64,000 bases of DNA from Macquaria australasica (lineage: Eukaryota > Chordata > Actinopteri > Centrarchiformes > Percichthyidae): contig SEMN01000320.1 in assembly GCA_005408345.1 (NCBI GenBank), positions 74,501 through 138,500 of the forward strand. Reading direction: 5' to 3'. Positions 1 through 12,479 of the stretch are shown here, in pieces; within the stretch, counting starts at the first letter, position 1, and the number at the start of each line of letters is the position of its first letter. The notes under the pieces are model-generated. The model was not told the origin of the DNA, did no database searches, and saw only the letters and a program-made list of their open reading frames with translations. The position numbers were made by a program, and so were the translations under genes.

Positions 1-3000
1 AGACCCTCCACAGGTTGTCTTCCAGAAGGTTTCGGTCCCGTGCCTCAAAAGCCCGCAACACTGTCTGCATCTGCCGGCTGCGCTCCAAGCGTCTGTGCAG
101 AGAGTCCATGGACTCCTGAGGAAATTGTGAGGGAAAGTTTTAGAGATTTTAAAAAGCGATGGCTGTAATGAGAGAGAAGTGGGAGCAAGAGACGGAGGAA
201 GTAAAATGGACATGATGGTCTCAAAAGTACACAGAGTTTTGATGTTAGCGGTTAGGAGTCTTCTAGCAGACACATACTAGTTAAAGATTAAGGCTGACGA
301 CCTTATTCTACATTTTCCACATTGTCAGCAGATTCCATGAAAAGATCAAAACCAAGAGTGTGTTGGTCTGTCTTTCAATACATTCCCACTTCCTCAGCCT
401 GTCTGTGGCTGGCAGCCTCAAGATCAATTTGTTCATACTGAAGATAAAAGAAACTGGGTGAGAGATGTATAGTTTCATAAATAAATAAAAATATACCAGC
501 TGGGCACTGTAGTTTTTGGCAAACATTACAAAAACAGGAGTAAATAATGTATTTGTTGGGGACTATTTTCAGCTGTGGATTAATACACATTTGGTGCTTT
601 AGTGAGTATTTCCAGCAGTGGGACAGTGTATGTGGGATTAACTCAAGATAAACTACAGTGACCATGTTCATCCCAATGAAGGAAGATGTCACCCAGTGCA
701 ACGGTGTAGCTCATTAGTGTGTTTTTAATAGTTTTGGACAACAACAAAGCTCTATGGCACAGAAGACTAAGATACATCAGGCTTTGGATACACAGACAAC
801 ACGTGTTAGTAGGATCAGTTGATTGTTGGTTGTTGGTTTCGGTCTTTTTTATGGGATTTGTTGACAATAAAAAAATTTAAAAAATAGAATAATGCTGGCC
901 TTGTCCTTTGAACAGCCAAATTATCAAGAAAGCTTAAATAGTTCGTGAACAAAGGCAAAAAACAATCATCCAGCTGACTGTTTGGAAGCTGTGATTAATA
1001 GTATTTTTGGTCCAGAGGCAAGGACAGATCTAATCCTGAAGAAAGTTGTCTTCACTCTATTAATGTTTAAATAACATGTGAAAAATCTGACCTGGGTTGC
1101 ACCTACAACAAACCTGTTACAGCCATCTCTCCTCTCTTCTTGCCTGGATGTTTCTGTAGGCATTGGCTGAGCATATCTACACAGGGGTTTATTAAGAGGT
1201 CAGCTGCACAGTGAACTAGGTTTCCTTTTTTGAAACAAGCAGCTCACCCGGATGTCCTCCAGCTTGTACTCCAGAAGGCTTCCATCAGGCTCCTCTAATC
1301 CCGCCCACTCTTCATCTCCACCCACATCTCCTCCTTGACCGTCGATGATGATTTCAAAGAACACCATCTTCTCTGAGAAGCGACTGAAGCTGTTGTCAAA
1401 GCAGATTTGATAGTCCCCCTCCTGCGTGGGCTCCACCCTGGAATAACAGGAAACAAAGTCAAAGATAAAACAGACAGGTCCAACAACGCTGTGTCAGTAG
1501 TATGAAATATGATCAAGGATTCAGGCCAGCGCGAGGTAGCACTAACACGTGGACTCCGTCAGAGCGTCGATACTCGGTGATGAGCCGGATGCCTTCTGGT
1601 GAGAGGATGATGAAGTCTACATCCATACCGGCCCCGGCTATCACCTGGATGTGCACACACAAATACATACACACTGAGCAACAAGCAATCAGCTCAGAAA
1701 CGATATTCTAAAGTCAACCATTTTCTGTCTTTTTTTCTTGGAGATTATTTTTTTGCCTTTTGCAGATAGTGACAGTAGAGATATAGTCAGGAAATACTGT
1801 ATGTGGACGGGGGTCTGCAGCACACCAGGAACTTTGCAGAATATAGTGTGCGTCTTAACCGCTAGGCCACCAAGCCAAACATTTTCAAGAGAGACTACGT
1901 GTGCCTTTCAAAGGAGAGCATGTTGTCGTATCTTAGACTGAGACTCTCCCACTAAACAAACACACCGCTGACTGGTGGAGCTTTACATTAAATAAGTCAC
2001 ATTTATATGGTGTTGCTGCACAGTTTGGACAGCAGTAGAACTGAAACAATTAGCCAAACAATGAATCAGCGACAATTTTGATAACTGTCATCAATCATTT
2101 AAGTCCTTTTCTTAAGCAAAAATGCCCAAAATGCACTAGTTCCAGCATCTCTAATGTGAATACTTCTACCTCTGTGATGGTGAATTGAATATCTTTGGGT
2201 TTTGGACCGTTTGTCGCCCTGGGCTCTGGGTCATTGTGATGTCATTTTTTCACTATTTTCTGACGTTTTACGGACCAAATGATTAATGGGGAAAATATTC
2301 TGCAGATGAATGGATAATGAAAATAACTGTTAGTTGCAGCACTAGACTGGAGACTCCACTGTGCAGCTGATCAAAACCACTCAAAGTGTTAAATTAACTC
2401 AGGCATCCTGTAAATCAACACTATGAACTGACTTTAAGATTCTGCTCTTGTCCTTTGTAAAGCTAAAACTAGTGCCTGGATAAATGTCAGACAACAGACA
2501 TGTTATGGGGCTTTGTCCTTTATATGCCCGTGGGTTCACCCAAAACTGGTCTGTTAGTTGTTCCCTGGGCCAGAACCAGGACCTTGCTTCAGGACCTTAA
2601 CCTATTGGATGATCAGACACACAGCTTATCATAGTGACTCATTCAGACCTACTATGACCAAAAGTGTGGTGTATTTCCTGCAGAGTATTTTGTTAATCAC
2701 TGATCTTTGTAAGTGAAGCACTTTCGGGAAACACTTCTTTTATTGCAAACTTAAACAACAGGTTCTAGATGAATAAAGTTTGCCTTGACGTTTTTGATCT
2801 TTTACCACAGTTAATCGCCGTTTCTGGGAAATGTGAGCAGCAGTGCGTGGTTATTAGATTGGTCACGTCCCACTTTCGGGTAACACTTCTTTTATTGCAA
2901 ACTTAAACAACAGGTCCCAGATGAATAAAGTCTGACTTGACGTTACGGAGCTTTTACCACAGCTTATCGCCGTTGCTGGGAAATGTGAGCTCCGTGGTTA

Positions 3001-3419
3001 TCAGATCGGTCACGTTAACCCCCACAATATGAAGTTATGGGAGAAATGTGAGCTGTCATTAGCTTGACGTACAGCTCCAGTTTAATGCTGGCTCATGGAA
3101 ATATGCAAATACACCACCAGCATGGCAGCTAGCTACAGGAGCAGCCATCAGCATCGCGTCTTAAGTCTTTAACAGACGTCATGTAAACGTGATCATGTCT
3201 GCTGACCACACACACAGTTACCTGATACTCGACCTCCATCGTGCCATTCTTTACTGCTGTCTGGAAGAAGCACTCGGATCTTCCGGCCGGCAGCACGAAC
3301 GTGAACTCGCTGTCTAGGCTCTGTCCGAAACAGCTCACAGAGCCTAGACACCACCCACACACTAGTGCAAGGGCAAGCAGCCGTCCTCTGCCCCCCTCTA
3401 TCCTCCGGAAAAGGTCCAT
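1..3419 (-). CDS. tmed1: TMED1-like p24 family cargo receptor (5' part; runs off left edge)
   Basis: Type I membrane protein of the p24/emp24 family, which acts in cargo selection and COPI/COPII vesicle traffic between ER and Golgi. Exons: 3222-3419, 1547-1644, 1248-1437 and 1-115 (continues left). All junctions are GT-AG and the frame holds throughout. The start at 3419 gives MDLFRRIEGG followed by a hydrophobic signal peptide (LLALALVCGWCLG). The GOLD domain follows, with DSEFTFVLPAGRSECFFQ, then an EYQV/IAGAGMDVDF segment, SDGVHVVEP, EGDYQICFDNSFS and SEKMVFFEI. The last visible exon encodes the coiled coil up to LRAFEARDRNLLEDNLWRV, just before the expected TM helix. That helix and the short cytoplasmic tail lie outside the window. 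The wording fits TMED1 better than TMED5, but a fish tmed1 duplicate cannot be excluded. The open frame extends upstream of 3419 without another convincing signal peptide start. Confidence 0.9.
2040..2345 (+). repeat. Teleost dispersed repeat R1, copy A (about 300 bp)
   Basis: First of five copies in the window of a common fish repeat. Shared landmarks are AAGCAAAAATGCC, a 'GGTTCCAGCTTCTCA'-like block, TTTTGGACCGTT, TCACTATTTTCTGACG, 'GACCAAATGATTAAT' and a 3' end of GATAATGAAAATAA...TTAGTTGCAGC. It is probably a non-autonomous element. It lies in tmed1 intron 1. Confidence 0.7.
2719..3016. repeat. Two-copy tandem duplication, period 152 bp
   Basis: Two adjacent direct copies, at 2719-2870 and 2871-about 3016, both begin CACTTTCGGG and continue through TTATTGCAAACTTAAACAAC, a shared AGATGAATAAAGT segment, TTTTACCACAG, ATCGCCGT and TGGGAAATGTGAGC, ending at GGTCACGT. 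They differ by scattered substitutions and small indels. The duplication lies in tmed1 intron 1, about 200 bp from the first coding exon. Confidence 0.85.
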
Positions 3420-3660
3420 GGTGAAGAAGATGTTCCCAAACACAGGGCTATCTAAGTTCAGCCATCTCCTTCGCATCCCTCTTCCGCAGCGGAACTTTGC
3501 GATGTTGCGATTGGACGGAGGCCGGTAGTGCTGTGGACCAATAAGAGGAGGAAGAGTAGCAATCCTCCTCCAATCACCGCGGGGCTGAGGTCTCAACCCA
3601 GAACCATCCGAAAGTCTGACCCACTTCTGAGAGGAAGTGACCTTATGTCTCCCCAGTGAC
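3420..3660 (-). promoter_or_regulatory. Likely tmed1 promoter / 5' UTR with three CCAAT elements
   Basis: GC-richer sequence directly upstream of the tmed1 start holds three CCAAT pentamers within 65 bp: one on the minus strand at 3510-3514 and two on the plus strand at 3538-3542 and 3570-3574. No TATA box is apparent, which suits a housekeeping trafficking gene. The transcription start is not resolvable from sequence alone. Confidence 0.45.
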
Positions 3661-5728
3661 AAATATCACGGTACAACTTTATAAAGGATTTAAAGGTTGT
3701 AATTAATGGCTTTATTTAAATATGAATTCATCATCATTTACTCATATTTCTTCAGACAAGTATAAGTTAATAATACTAATAAGAACAACTTTTGGGTTGC
3801 CAGGTTATGAAAGATCTCTCTTGCTTGTGTTGCAGCCACAGACTGGAGATTTCACTGTGCATTTAGATCTTTTGTGGTTATGGAGCAGCTGTTCAAAAGC
3901 AATTAAAAGTGTTAAATAAACTTAAATGAGCGTGGGCATCCTGTGGTGTGTGTCCAGTTAGTAGAATCTTTGTCAGGTCAACCACATAAAACAAAAATAC
4001 AGAAATGGAAGCAAATATAATGACAAATAAATAAATATATTGGTGGATGAGCTGATAGGAAGTTGTCAGTGTTGTGGAAGTTGTGAATGTATGTGTTTGC
4101 AGCACAAGTTGCATTATAATAATAATATCAGTAACAACAATATTGATAATATTCTCAACAACAACAACAGCAATAATAATGCATGCATAAAGCTGTAATA
4201 TTATTATTGTCGTCATCACCACTACAATAACAGGTAGGTTGGTAATAATATGGGTAATGTTATCATCATCAACAACAACAATCATAATAATAATAATCTA
4301 ATGTAAAATTAAATGATGAATCATTTTGAATTGATGTAACAATAACTGGGTCAAGTCATGGGCATAGCTACCGCTGATGACACTGAGGTCAATCATTTTC
4401 TGTGAATTTATCAAATTTAGTAACATGAAGAAGTAACATTTAATATTAAAGTTACACATAGTTGTCTTTTACCAAAACCAGCTTAAGAGAAAAACCAGAC
4501 AGTTTGGGGTCTGCAGGGTGTTATTGCTTAAAAACCATTACTTCAGTATTCATTAGATCCCAGCTAACAGCCCGTTTCAGGTATCACAATCGGGTTCAAA
4601 TGTTTTTCTTACTTGTTAAGCTTGACGGTTCCTTCTTTAAAACTTACTTACCAAACACACGCTACAGGACACAAACATTCACCGGAGTTAATTTAAGACT
4701 TGTTATGGTTGTGTCCTGTGTCAGACACATGTCGTAGCTACTGTCACACTCTGTTAAGAACAGATCCATTAGATCGTTTTCACATATCAAATGACACAGC
4801 AGCAAGTAATAAACTTAATGATGGGTAAACGTTTTATTTAGGTGTCAGCTGCCAAGCATCGACAGAAACAGTAAATATTGTCAATAATTGCTAGTTAGCA
4901 TACCTAAAACAAACCTAGTCATTACTAATTTTCATAGCTGCAGCTGTGAAAAGGGTCCTGTCAGAAAATGAAAGTTTTGAGTTTGAACAGTTTATTAATA
5001 ATTTTTTGGTTTTACATCTTTACTTAGTTCACTCATTCACTATTGACTGCAGACACTTTGACTTGTCATAGTGGGAAAAGCACAGGTGTTACTGATGACA
5101 TTAACGATGGCTCTGGTGTATTTAAGTGTCCCATTAAACCAGGACAGTGTGGCAGTGAGCCAGCAGGCACAATAGCAGGACCCTGAAACTGAAGCAGCTA
5201 AATGGAATTCAGCCATCATTAATGTTATTAGTTACACCTGTGCTTTCCTTACTGTGACGTGTCAAAATGTTTTTTTTCTAACAAAAAGGCCTACAGTTTA
5301 CTCTATAATGAGCAGTAGATTCAGATTTTGCATCTTATATCTTATGAATGAGCAAAGAAACAGGAAATGGGAATCGAGGGAATGGGAAATGTTTGGCAAA
5401 AATAGGAAAGAGATGATTATTTAATATGTGCTAGAAAATTGAGGATATGAAAAAAAAGCCAGTAAAAGGGTTAACTAGAAGCAAGAGGGTTTTTTTTCAT
5501 TTTCTATGCATTTTTGCAATCCATGAAAACTATTTAATGTATTATTTATGTAATCAATTACACATTAACTGTCACTTCTCTGTCTGTATAGAACTGTCAG
5601 TTCTATACATGTGCATCTCTTTCTCTCTCAATAATAGCCTTTAACACACAACAAATACACGCCGGCCCACCATGACTGTAGACTTCCGTCTGTCCTCCTG
5701 GAGTCCTTATCCTCACTGAACACAATGT

Positions 5729-5730
<2 letters not shown>
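3661..5730. other. Intergenic, AT-rich; no gene seen
   Basis: Between the tmed1 5' end and the (TG)n tract I see no coding exon or recognisable element. The stretch 4090-4300 is rich in imperfect ATT/ATC/AAC trinucleotide runs. Open frames here are short and repetitive. Confidence 0.6.
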
Positions 5731-5813
<83 letters not shown>

Positions 5814-5836
5814 TGTGTGTGTGTGTGTGTGTGTGT
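5731..5836. repeat. (TG)n microsatellite, about 106 bp
   Basis: Nearly uninterrupted GT dinucleotides with a single GCGC interruption near 5810. Cys-Val and Thr-His reading frames across it are artefacts of the repeat. Confidence 0.97.
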
Positions 5837-7846
5837 TATAGTGTATGTAGTGTAGTTTCAACATATGGAGTCTGTCATGAGAAACTGTCCCCTCCTACAA
5901 CAAAGAAAAAAACCCCAGATTGGGTTCAAATTACTCTGAGTTTCACTCTGAAGTGTGAATCATCTATTTTTGTAACTCAAATACTTCATCATCATTCATC
6001 ACATTTGACAGAGCATTTAAACAGCAGAGAGAGAGAGAACAAAACATGCACTATTAATATTCCCATACAGCACGTACGTAAAAGATATGTTTGATAAAGA
6101 GAGGGAAAAGAAAGTATTTATCAGAATATTTGATTCAGAGGCAAGTGAACAAAAAGAATAAGAGGAAGAACAAAGAAGAAAGAAAAAAAAATCTACAACC
6201 AACACAGATTGCCTACATTTCTGTACTTCTGCTCAGCTGTTCACACATGTGAGAAGTGGAAATTACATTGGTAGGGTGTTGCAAGAATAAAAAAGCAGGC
6301 AAAAACACAAGTATTGAAAAATCAGCCATAATAAATGCTATGAGAGAAAAAAAGGAAGAGAACAAAGATACTTAAAGTGAAGAAACTCTTGGACAAAACA
6401 GATACTGTAAACATGGGAAGAAAGTAAAAAGACATTTTGCCACACTTGGCCTTGCACTTGAACTGACTCACTGTCCCCAATCTTCTGCAAGACATTAGTC
6501 ATCTTCAATCACTGCAGGTTGTTCAGCTGAAATTAGATAATGAGTTCCAAAAATTCATATAAAAGCAACATTGCTCATTACATCACCTGAGACGTTTGTA
6601 TAGGCAAATATGTGAGATAGCAGTAGCCTCGGCGTAGGGTGAGAGTAATACTCTGCTGCAGTAAAGCGCAGATGAGTTAGATTGCTGTGGTGTAAATGTC
6701 ACAGCTTGAAGCCCCCCCCCACACACAACCCTGCCTCCACAGCTACCTCTACTGTTACAAAGGCTGTGTTTAACGTCACACTGCATGGTTCAATAGAATT
6801 AAAAATGTTCCAAATGGATCAGCTATAGACAAAGCGATTGCGTAGGTTTCTCAAGAGCTGCCAAAAAAAAAAACAAGCTACAGACACTGAGATAACAAAC
6901 CAGAAGTGTTCAACAGAGTATGAGACACTTAGTGTGAAAAATTGAAGAGAGAGAAAAGGAAGTGTCAGCTGAAGACGATAACTATATTCAGTAGTCGTAG
7001 GGAGTGTCCCATGCACACACACACTCACACTCACATGCACACTACTCACTCTCTCTCTCTGTTTGCCTCTTCCCCATGTCATCTTCATTTCCTCCTTACT
7101 TGAGCTTGCTAAAAGCATTATTAGTGATAGCTGACAGCAGGCGAGCAAACGCAAGAGGTGAAGGAGGACAGATATTTGTACTCGGTGCAGACAGAGGGTT
7201 TCCTTTTCTCCAAAGGTGAGGCATCTAGAGAAGTAATAATACACAGTTTTGTCTCAGAGAATGTTATTAATGTTATTTTAATTTTATAAAAATGGTTTAA
7301 TAACGTTTTTGCCATTCAGTGTCCCAAAGGAGCTTCAGAGGAGAAAACTGCCCTGTGTTGCTGGATGGTTGACTGAGCTTTGGCAAAACACCTGGTGCTC
7401 ATTTAAAATCCAAGGTAATCTCTTTCTGAACTACCTTGAACAAAATGTGAGAATAGGACATTTCTTGCTGATTTATTGGACCTGTCTGTTGAAACTGTCT
7501 TTCTTGTGTGCTTGCAGTAGTCAGGGTATGTTGAAATCACTTTGTTTCCCAGAAGCTGGTTGCATCGCATGTACCTACTGTAAGCAGAGTACTCCTGAGA
7601 CCATGACTGTACTGTATGTCTCATGTCTGTCTCTCAGTCTGTTTCTGCCTTCCTGTCTTTTATTTCGTTGTTTTTTCTCGTCTCTCCACTGCCTTGCCGT
7701 CTTATGTCTCTCGTCTCTCTGCCTTTTGTTCCCTCTTTCTTTGCTTTACCTAACTCTAACCCTGTCTCTTTCAGTATCCCTTCCCCGCCACATCAGGCCC
7801 TTTGACCTTCAGCCCTAACGTCCCAGGTGGAGTGCGATCTGGTGGG
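5837..7846. other. Intergenic / upstream of tnfsf14; no coding seen
   Basis: Low-complexity AT-rich sequence to about 6500, then unremarkable sequence. The tnfsf14 promoter and any 5' untranslated exon should lie here, but I cannot place them. A pyrimidine-rich run at 7620-7790 directly precedes the first coding exon and could include a splice acceptor for an upstream non-coding exon. Confidence 0.5.
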
Positions 7847-10357
7847 ATGGCAGAGGGCGGTGAGGGTACATGCCCCCAGGTGTTTGTGGTGGATAGCCAG
7901 GCCAGCTACATCTCCGTGCCCAGCAGGAGGAAACCGAGTTGGGAGAGAGTGGGCCACAAGTTTCTTTTCCTGCTGGTGGGACTCACCATGTTCGGACTTG
8001 TTGTCGAGGGATGTTTTATCTACAGTCTATACAAAAAAACAGAGGTGAGGCTGATGCTGCATGTTGTTTCTGTGTGTAGGTGTGTGTGTGTGTGTGTGTG
8101 TGTGTCTGTGTGTGTGTGTGTGTGAGTGAAGGGAGAAGCCTCACGGCTCGGAGCACATGGAAATTCCTCATCGAGAATTTCCCTATTGTGCTCTACGTCA
8201 TAACCAGACATGCATACTAGCAGACAGCTAAACACATCTGGTCACCATTTGCCCTTTTAGTTACAGGTCCGAAATGACAAATGTGTCAAATGGACTCTTT
8301 CTCTAGTTCTACTTCCCTTTCATTTCTCTTTTTTTCTTTCCTCTGTGCAAACCCACAATATAACTTCACTTTTCTAAGAGTTTCATAATGTTGTTTATTA
8401 CACACCTGCCTCTTTGATGGTTTACACTCTGTGTGTTATGTAATATGCACTACTGTTCATCAGCCCCGTACAGTGTCCTAGTTGGCTTAGAATAACAGAA
8501 GAGAGTAATAGATCAAAAATGTCTCTCATCCCTTCACCAGCTACTGTATTTCTCAGCAGCTCACTTCAAAGACAGAAAGTTGGCATGTGACATTTTGATC
8601 CATTATTTTGTTTATATCGACGAAAACTGAGGCATTCAGATACCTTTATTGCAGTATTATATGACCATATGAAGTAACACAGAAACAAAAAACAGTGGTC
8701 AAGTGAAACCAATAAATAATTTTGACTGAAAAACTAATTTAAAATGTATTTTCTGTTTAACTTTTTAAACATTTTTTCTTCTTTCTTTCTTTTGTTGTTG
8801 TGTCAAATCACACCTTTCTTTGTGTGTATGAGTTTGAAACGTAAAAGTTATGAAGTGCTTGTATCTATAATGGATATCTATGTGTGGATATTTTCACATT
8901 TCCACTCCTCTACGTGTACATTTCTATTGGTTTTCACGAGGCAGGACACTTCCTGTTCTTACACACTCTTGAACTTTTGACATCTTGCTTGCAAACACAG
9001 ATTTTGTTACTCACCCATGTGTTCAGTATTTATATCTCACTCTATTTTTTTCTTCCTATCCCTGCAGGCATTTTCCCACAGTGAGTCTCATCGTCTCTGC
9101 CAGAACCTGTCCAATCCCAGAACATCTGGCCAGCAGGTAAGTGTGGGTATATAGAACGCATGTCTTTTGGGTACTGAGTCATGGGTTACACTGTCACACT
9201 GTCTGATGCGTGTTGGACTTTCATCTCTTTTTTCTGTTTTAGGGTGGCACCATAATGGGTCAGGTGGGACCTAAAGGTATTTAGTTCCTCTCTATCATAA
9301 TTCATTATTATTAAGCCTCTCTGGGAAGAAAAGCCTCAAACATGTGATGTATGAATTCATCTTCTATCTTTAGCAACTGTCAACAACTAAGATGATTTGA
9401 TAAAATGTAACTAAGAATACAGCACCAAAAAGTATATTTGCAACATGCAGAACCTCACATGTGAATTCAAATGTGAGGTTTTTGACATTGATTGATTAGT
9501 TGGTTGGCTGATCAACTGATTGACCTGACCTTACTTTCTTGAACAGAGTCCAATGAGATTCCCACAGTGCGACCCCATACGGAACAGGTCCAACGGAGGC
9601 CCTTTGCTCAACTCATAGGTTAGAGTCCTCTCAACACTCAAACCTAAATATTATGTATGACCTTAATGGTTCATTTCAACTGATCTCCTTCTTTTTCTTT
9701 GTTCACGACAACTCTTTTCTCTCTTCTTTCTCATCTTTACCCCAGGCTCCAGCAGTCCTGTAGGGCCAGATGATGTGGTGCAGTGGGTATATAAAGGTGG
9801 TGAAACCATCATCCAGGACATGGCCTATGACAAAGGCCGCTTGGTGGTCGATAAGGACGGTTACTACTACCTCTACTCCAAAGTGACATTAAATGTTTCA
9901 GAGGAGTGTTCGCTTGTCCAGCACAAGGTCATTAAAGACACCAAGGCCTATGGCATGCCTATAGAACTTATGAAATCAAAAAGGTTAGTGAAAGTGCCAC
10001 TCCTTACTTCCTTCCTCTGTTGTTGCAAATGTGCTTACAATTGCTTACTTGAGTGCAACCTGTTTGTAGCTTTGCTTCTGTGCAATTAAAGACAAGTTGA
10101 AATCGGTGCTGTCTTCATTATGTTGTGGTAAGTTCGCTTTGTGACACCTCTGCCATGTTTCCTCTAGTTTCCGCTGCCGGCCCTCGAAAACTTCAAGTGC
10201 AAAAACTTCAGGTGGTGAGGATGTGTGGAACAGTTTCTTGGCTGGGATCTTCCAACTGCAGAGCGGAGATAACATTTTTGTCAAATTGGAGGGTATACAG
10301 AAGATGCTTCCAGGAACTACTGACAACTTCATGGGGGCCTTTATGATATTTCCTTAG
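7847..10357 (+). CDS. tnfsf14: TNF superfamily ligand, TNFSF14 (LIGHT)-like
   Basis: Type II membrane cytokine of 266 residues in six exons: 7847-8044, 9068-9136, 9243-9276, 9547-9618, 9746-9983, 10168-10357. All are GT-AG and in frame. The N-terminal cytoplasmic part has PQVFVVDSQ, resembling the start of LIGHT. One TM helix follows (residues about 38-60, FLFLLVGLTMFGLVVEGC), then a stalk encoded by three small exons and a TNF-homology domain. Landmarks are RPFAQLIG, KDGYYYLYSKVTL (the family's GYYYxYSKV strand), one cysteine in EECSL and one in FRCRP that could pair, and the C-terminal strand NFMGAFMIFP. ATG 7847 is the first in-frame ATG and has G at +4. In mammals LIGHT binds HVEM and LTbetaR to co-stimulate T cells. 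Assignment rests on the N-terminal motif and on the adjacent CD70-like gene. Confidence 0.87.
8081..8124. repeat. (TG)n microsatellite in tnfsf14 intron 1
   Basis: A 44-bp GT run with one TCTG interruption, starting 36 bp after the exon 1 donor. Confidence 0.95.
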
Positions 10358-10610
10358 AGGCATATAGAAATACCTCTGTCCCACGTTGTGATCAGATTCT
10401 ATGCCTCTGTGTGTTAATTTACACCATATGTTGTGGTGAATTTTATATATCTAATATATACAATATATATTATCTAAATTATACTGCACTCGATAAATGT
10501 ATTTGAATCGCTTATGAAAAAGCAACAAATGGTTGTGATATCATAAAAAGTATCTGATATTCAGATTATATAATCCTACTTGATCATTTGTTTTATATTT
10601 TGTTTTTGTG

Positions 10611-10616
10611 AATAAA
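10611..10616 (+). other. Candidate tnfsf14 poly(A) signal AATAAA
   Basis: First canonical AATAAA after the tnfsf14 stop, about 250 bp downstream, in AT-rich 3' UTR sequence. Confidence 0.6.
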
Positions 10617-11324
10617 ATAGTGTTTCTTATCAAACAAAAGTGGGAAGTGGCATCAGTTCCTGATAAGGTCATATCTCGGACAGATAATCAGTGGTAAATT
10701 CAAACTGACTACTTTTCTGCTTACATAATAAACCGTGCAAACACACATAAGACTGTTTGGAACCAGCTTGGATACCTTAAGCACACTGAGACAAACCACA
10801 GTTGTGCAACCCACATAATACAGTTTCAGACACAGTTTCAAACACCTGCAGAGCAGTGTTTGTGTGTGTGTGTGAGGAGCAGGATGTGGTTGAGTGAGGA
10901 TGCTCTGAGGAGAGGATGAAGGGGAAGAGTACTGAGGTGCTGAGGTTGGTGTGGCTGACTCAGCTCTTCTCACTGTGTACAGGGGAAAGTTTTGCAGACA
11001 TAGCAATAGTGTGAAATGGAAAAAAAAAACACGACATTATGGTGGTACAAAAATTTTAAGTAAAGGAGAGTTTGGCAACCAACGAGGGAATACTGCCAGG
11101 GAATTAGGGTGGAAAAAGAAATGCAAAAAGCAAAGCGTAACAAATGCATGAGAACAGCATGAAGACACAGGAAACCATGTAGACAGGTAGACAGAGTGGT
11201 AACCAAATCACCACTGAAAGACTGACCCCAGATACTGCTGAAATATTTGGGTCATTTCCTGCTCTGAGACAGAGATAAACATCTGTGCATCTGAGCGAAA
11301 CAAACACACAACAAGGCAACACTC

Positions 11325-11575
11325 TTTGCAGTGTTGGAAGGTATCAAGTTTATCTGCTCAAGCGTTGTACTTAAGTAGAACGTTGATGTACTTGTACATC
11401 ACTTGATTGTTTCTTTCTTGTGCCACTTTATACATCTACTCCACTATACATTTCAGAGGCAAACAATGTATTTTTACTCCATTACATTCATTTGACAGCT
11501 GTAGTTATTAGTTAATTTGAATATTAAGATTTTACATACATTACATATTCAGCTTATAAAATATGATGCATTGTT
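11325..11575 (+). repeat. Teleost dispersed repeat R2, copy 1 (TACTTTTACTCCATTACATT family)
   Basis: A familiar fish repeat with 'TACTTAAGTA', 'CTACTCCACTATACATTTCAGAGG', 'TTTTTACTCCATTACATTCA' and 'TTTGACAGCT'. Shorter pieces recur at about 20060-20165 and, in the opposite orientation, at 34855-34950. Class unknown; probably a non-autonomous DNA element. Confidence 0.6.
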
Positions 11576-11751
11576 CTAGATGAAACAACCCAACAGAATA
11601 GCTCCAACTCAACCAAGCTGCAGCATGAAAAAGCTATGTATACATGAATGCATGAGTACTAATAAAGTACATATAATTTAGATAACAAATACACTGTGAA
11701 AGGGGCCATTCTGCATAATGAGTGCTTTTACTTGCGATACTTAATGGTTCC

Positions 11752-12400
11752 CTGTGGAGTTTTTGACCTCTAGTAGTGCAATGAAGCCGTTTTTCTATGA
11801 GTAGCTTTTGTTTGACTCGTGCGCGCACACGGGTGACGTGATTCACAGTCCTACCAATGGTTTCACACTATTCCGCTGATCAATAGGCGGCGGTGATGTG
11901 CCAAGAAACGCAGCAGTGTCGAAGGCAGGGAAGAAGAGTCCTAGCAAGTAAACATGGATGAAAACAGTGCAGGATTTAAAATACTTTTTAAAAAATCACC
12001 TTTTCAAATGCACCTTTACCTTTGTAAATGCACCTTTAAAAGTGCATTGTGGAGTTTTCTTGTAAACAAATAAAAGTTGTGTTTACATTCACTGTAACTC
12101 ACCAAAGCGCATTGTGTGTGTTCTTGAGGTCAAACACGTGTTGAATCCATTTCCTTCCTCGTAAAACATTTGCAAAGCCGATTTGTAAGTATTTTAATTT
12201 TTTTGATTACATCCATGTTTAATAGTTTGCAGTCTTCAGTGCATTGCGGCGTTTCTTGGCTCGTTACCACCACCTGTAGATCAGCTGAATTGTGTGAAAT
12301 CGTTGGTGAATGTGAATCTCGTCACCCGTGTGCATCCTTGTACAAAACAGGGAAAAATGTCTCCATAGCGCTAAAAGAGGTCAAAAACTCCACAGTGAAC
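11752..12400. repeat. Imperfect long inverted repeat (arms about 165 bp)
   Basis: Left arm 11752-11918 and right arm 12238-12397 match in opposite orientation. Shared landmarks are CTGTGGAGTTTTTGACCTCT, 'GCACACGGGTGACG', 'GATTCACA', 'TTTCACAC', 'CTGATC' and CCAAGAAACGC. The roughly 320-bp centre is AT-rich. It is either a fold-back element or two opposed copies of one repeat. Confidence 0.65.
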
Positions 12401-12479
12401 AGTTTAAACCTGCAAAAAGTGTTGTTTTTTTAGCCACTTGTGGGCAGCGGAAGCAACACAACATTGACATATCATCTTT

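Noticed and set aside
3893..4285. 130-codon Ile/Val-rich open frame on the minus strand
   Set aside because: Translation of ATT/ATC trinucleotide low-complexity sequence.
5628..5864. Open frames of poly Thr-His / Cys-Val across the (TG)n tract
   Set aside because: Pure dinucleotide-repeat translation with no domain, start context or splice support. The same applies to similar frames at 20.8, 29.2, 43.9, 54.0 and 60.9 kb.
7309..7818. 169-codon open frame directly upstream of tnfsf14
   Set aside because: The C-terminal half is Leu/Ser translation of a pyrimidine-rich tract, and the frame is not continuous with the ligand. More likely upstream non-coding sequence.
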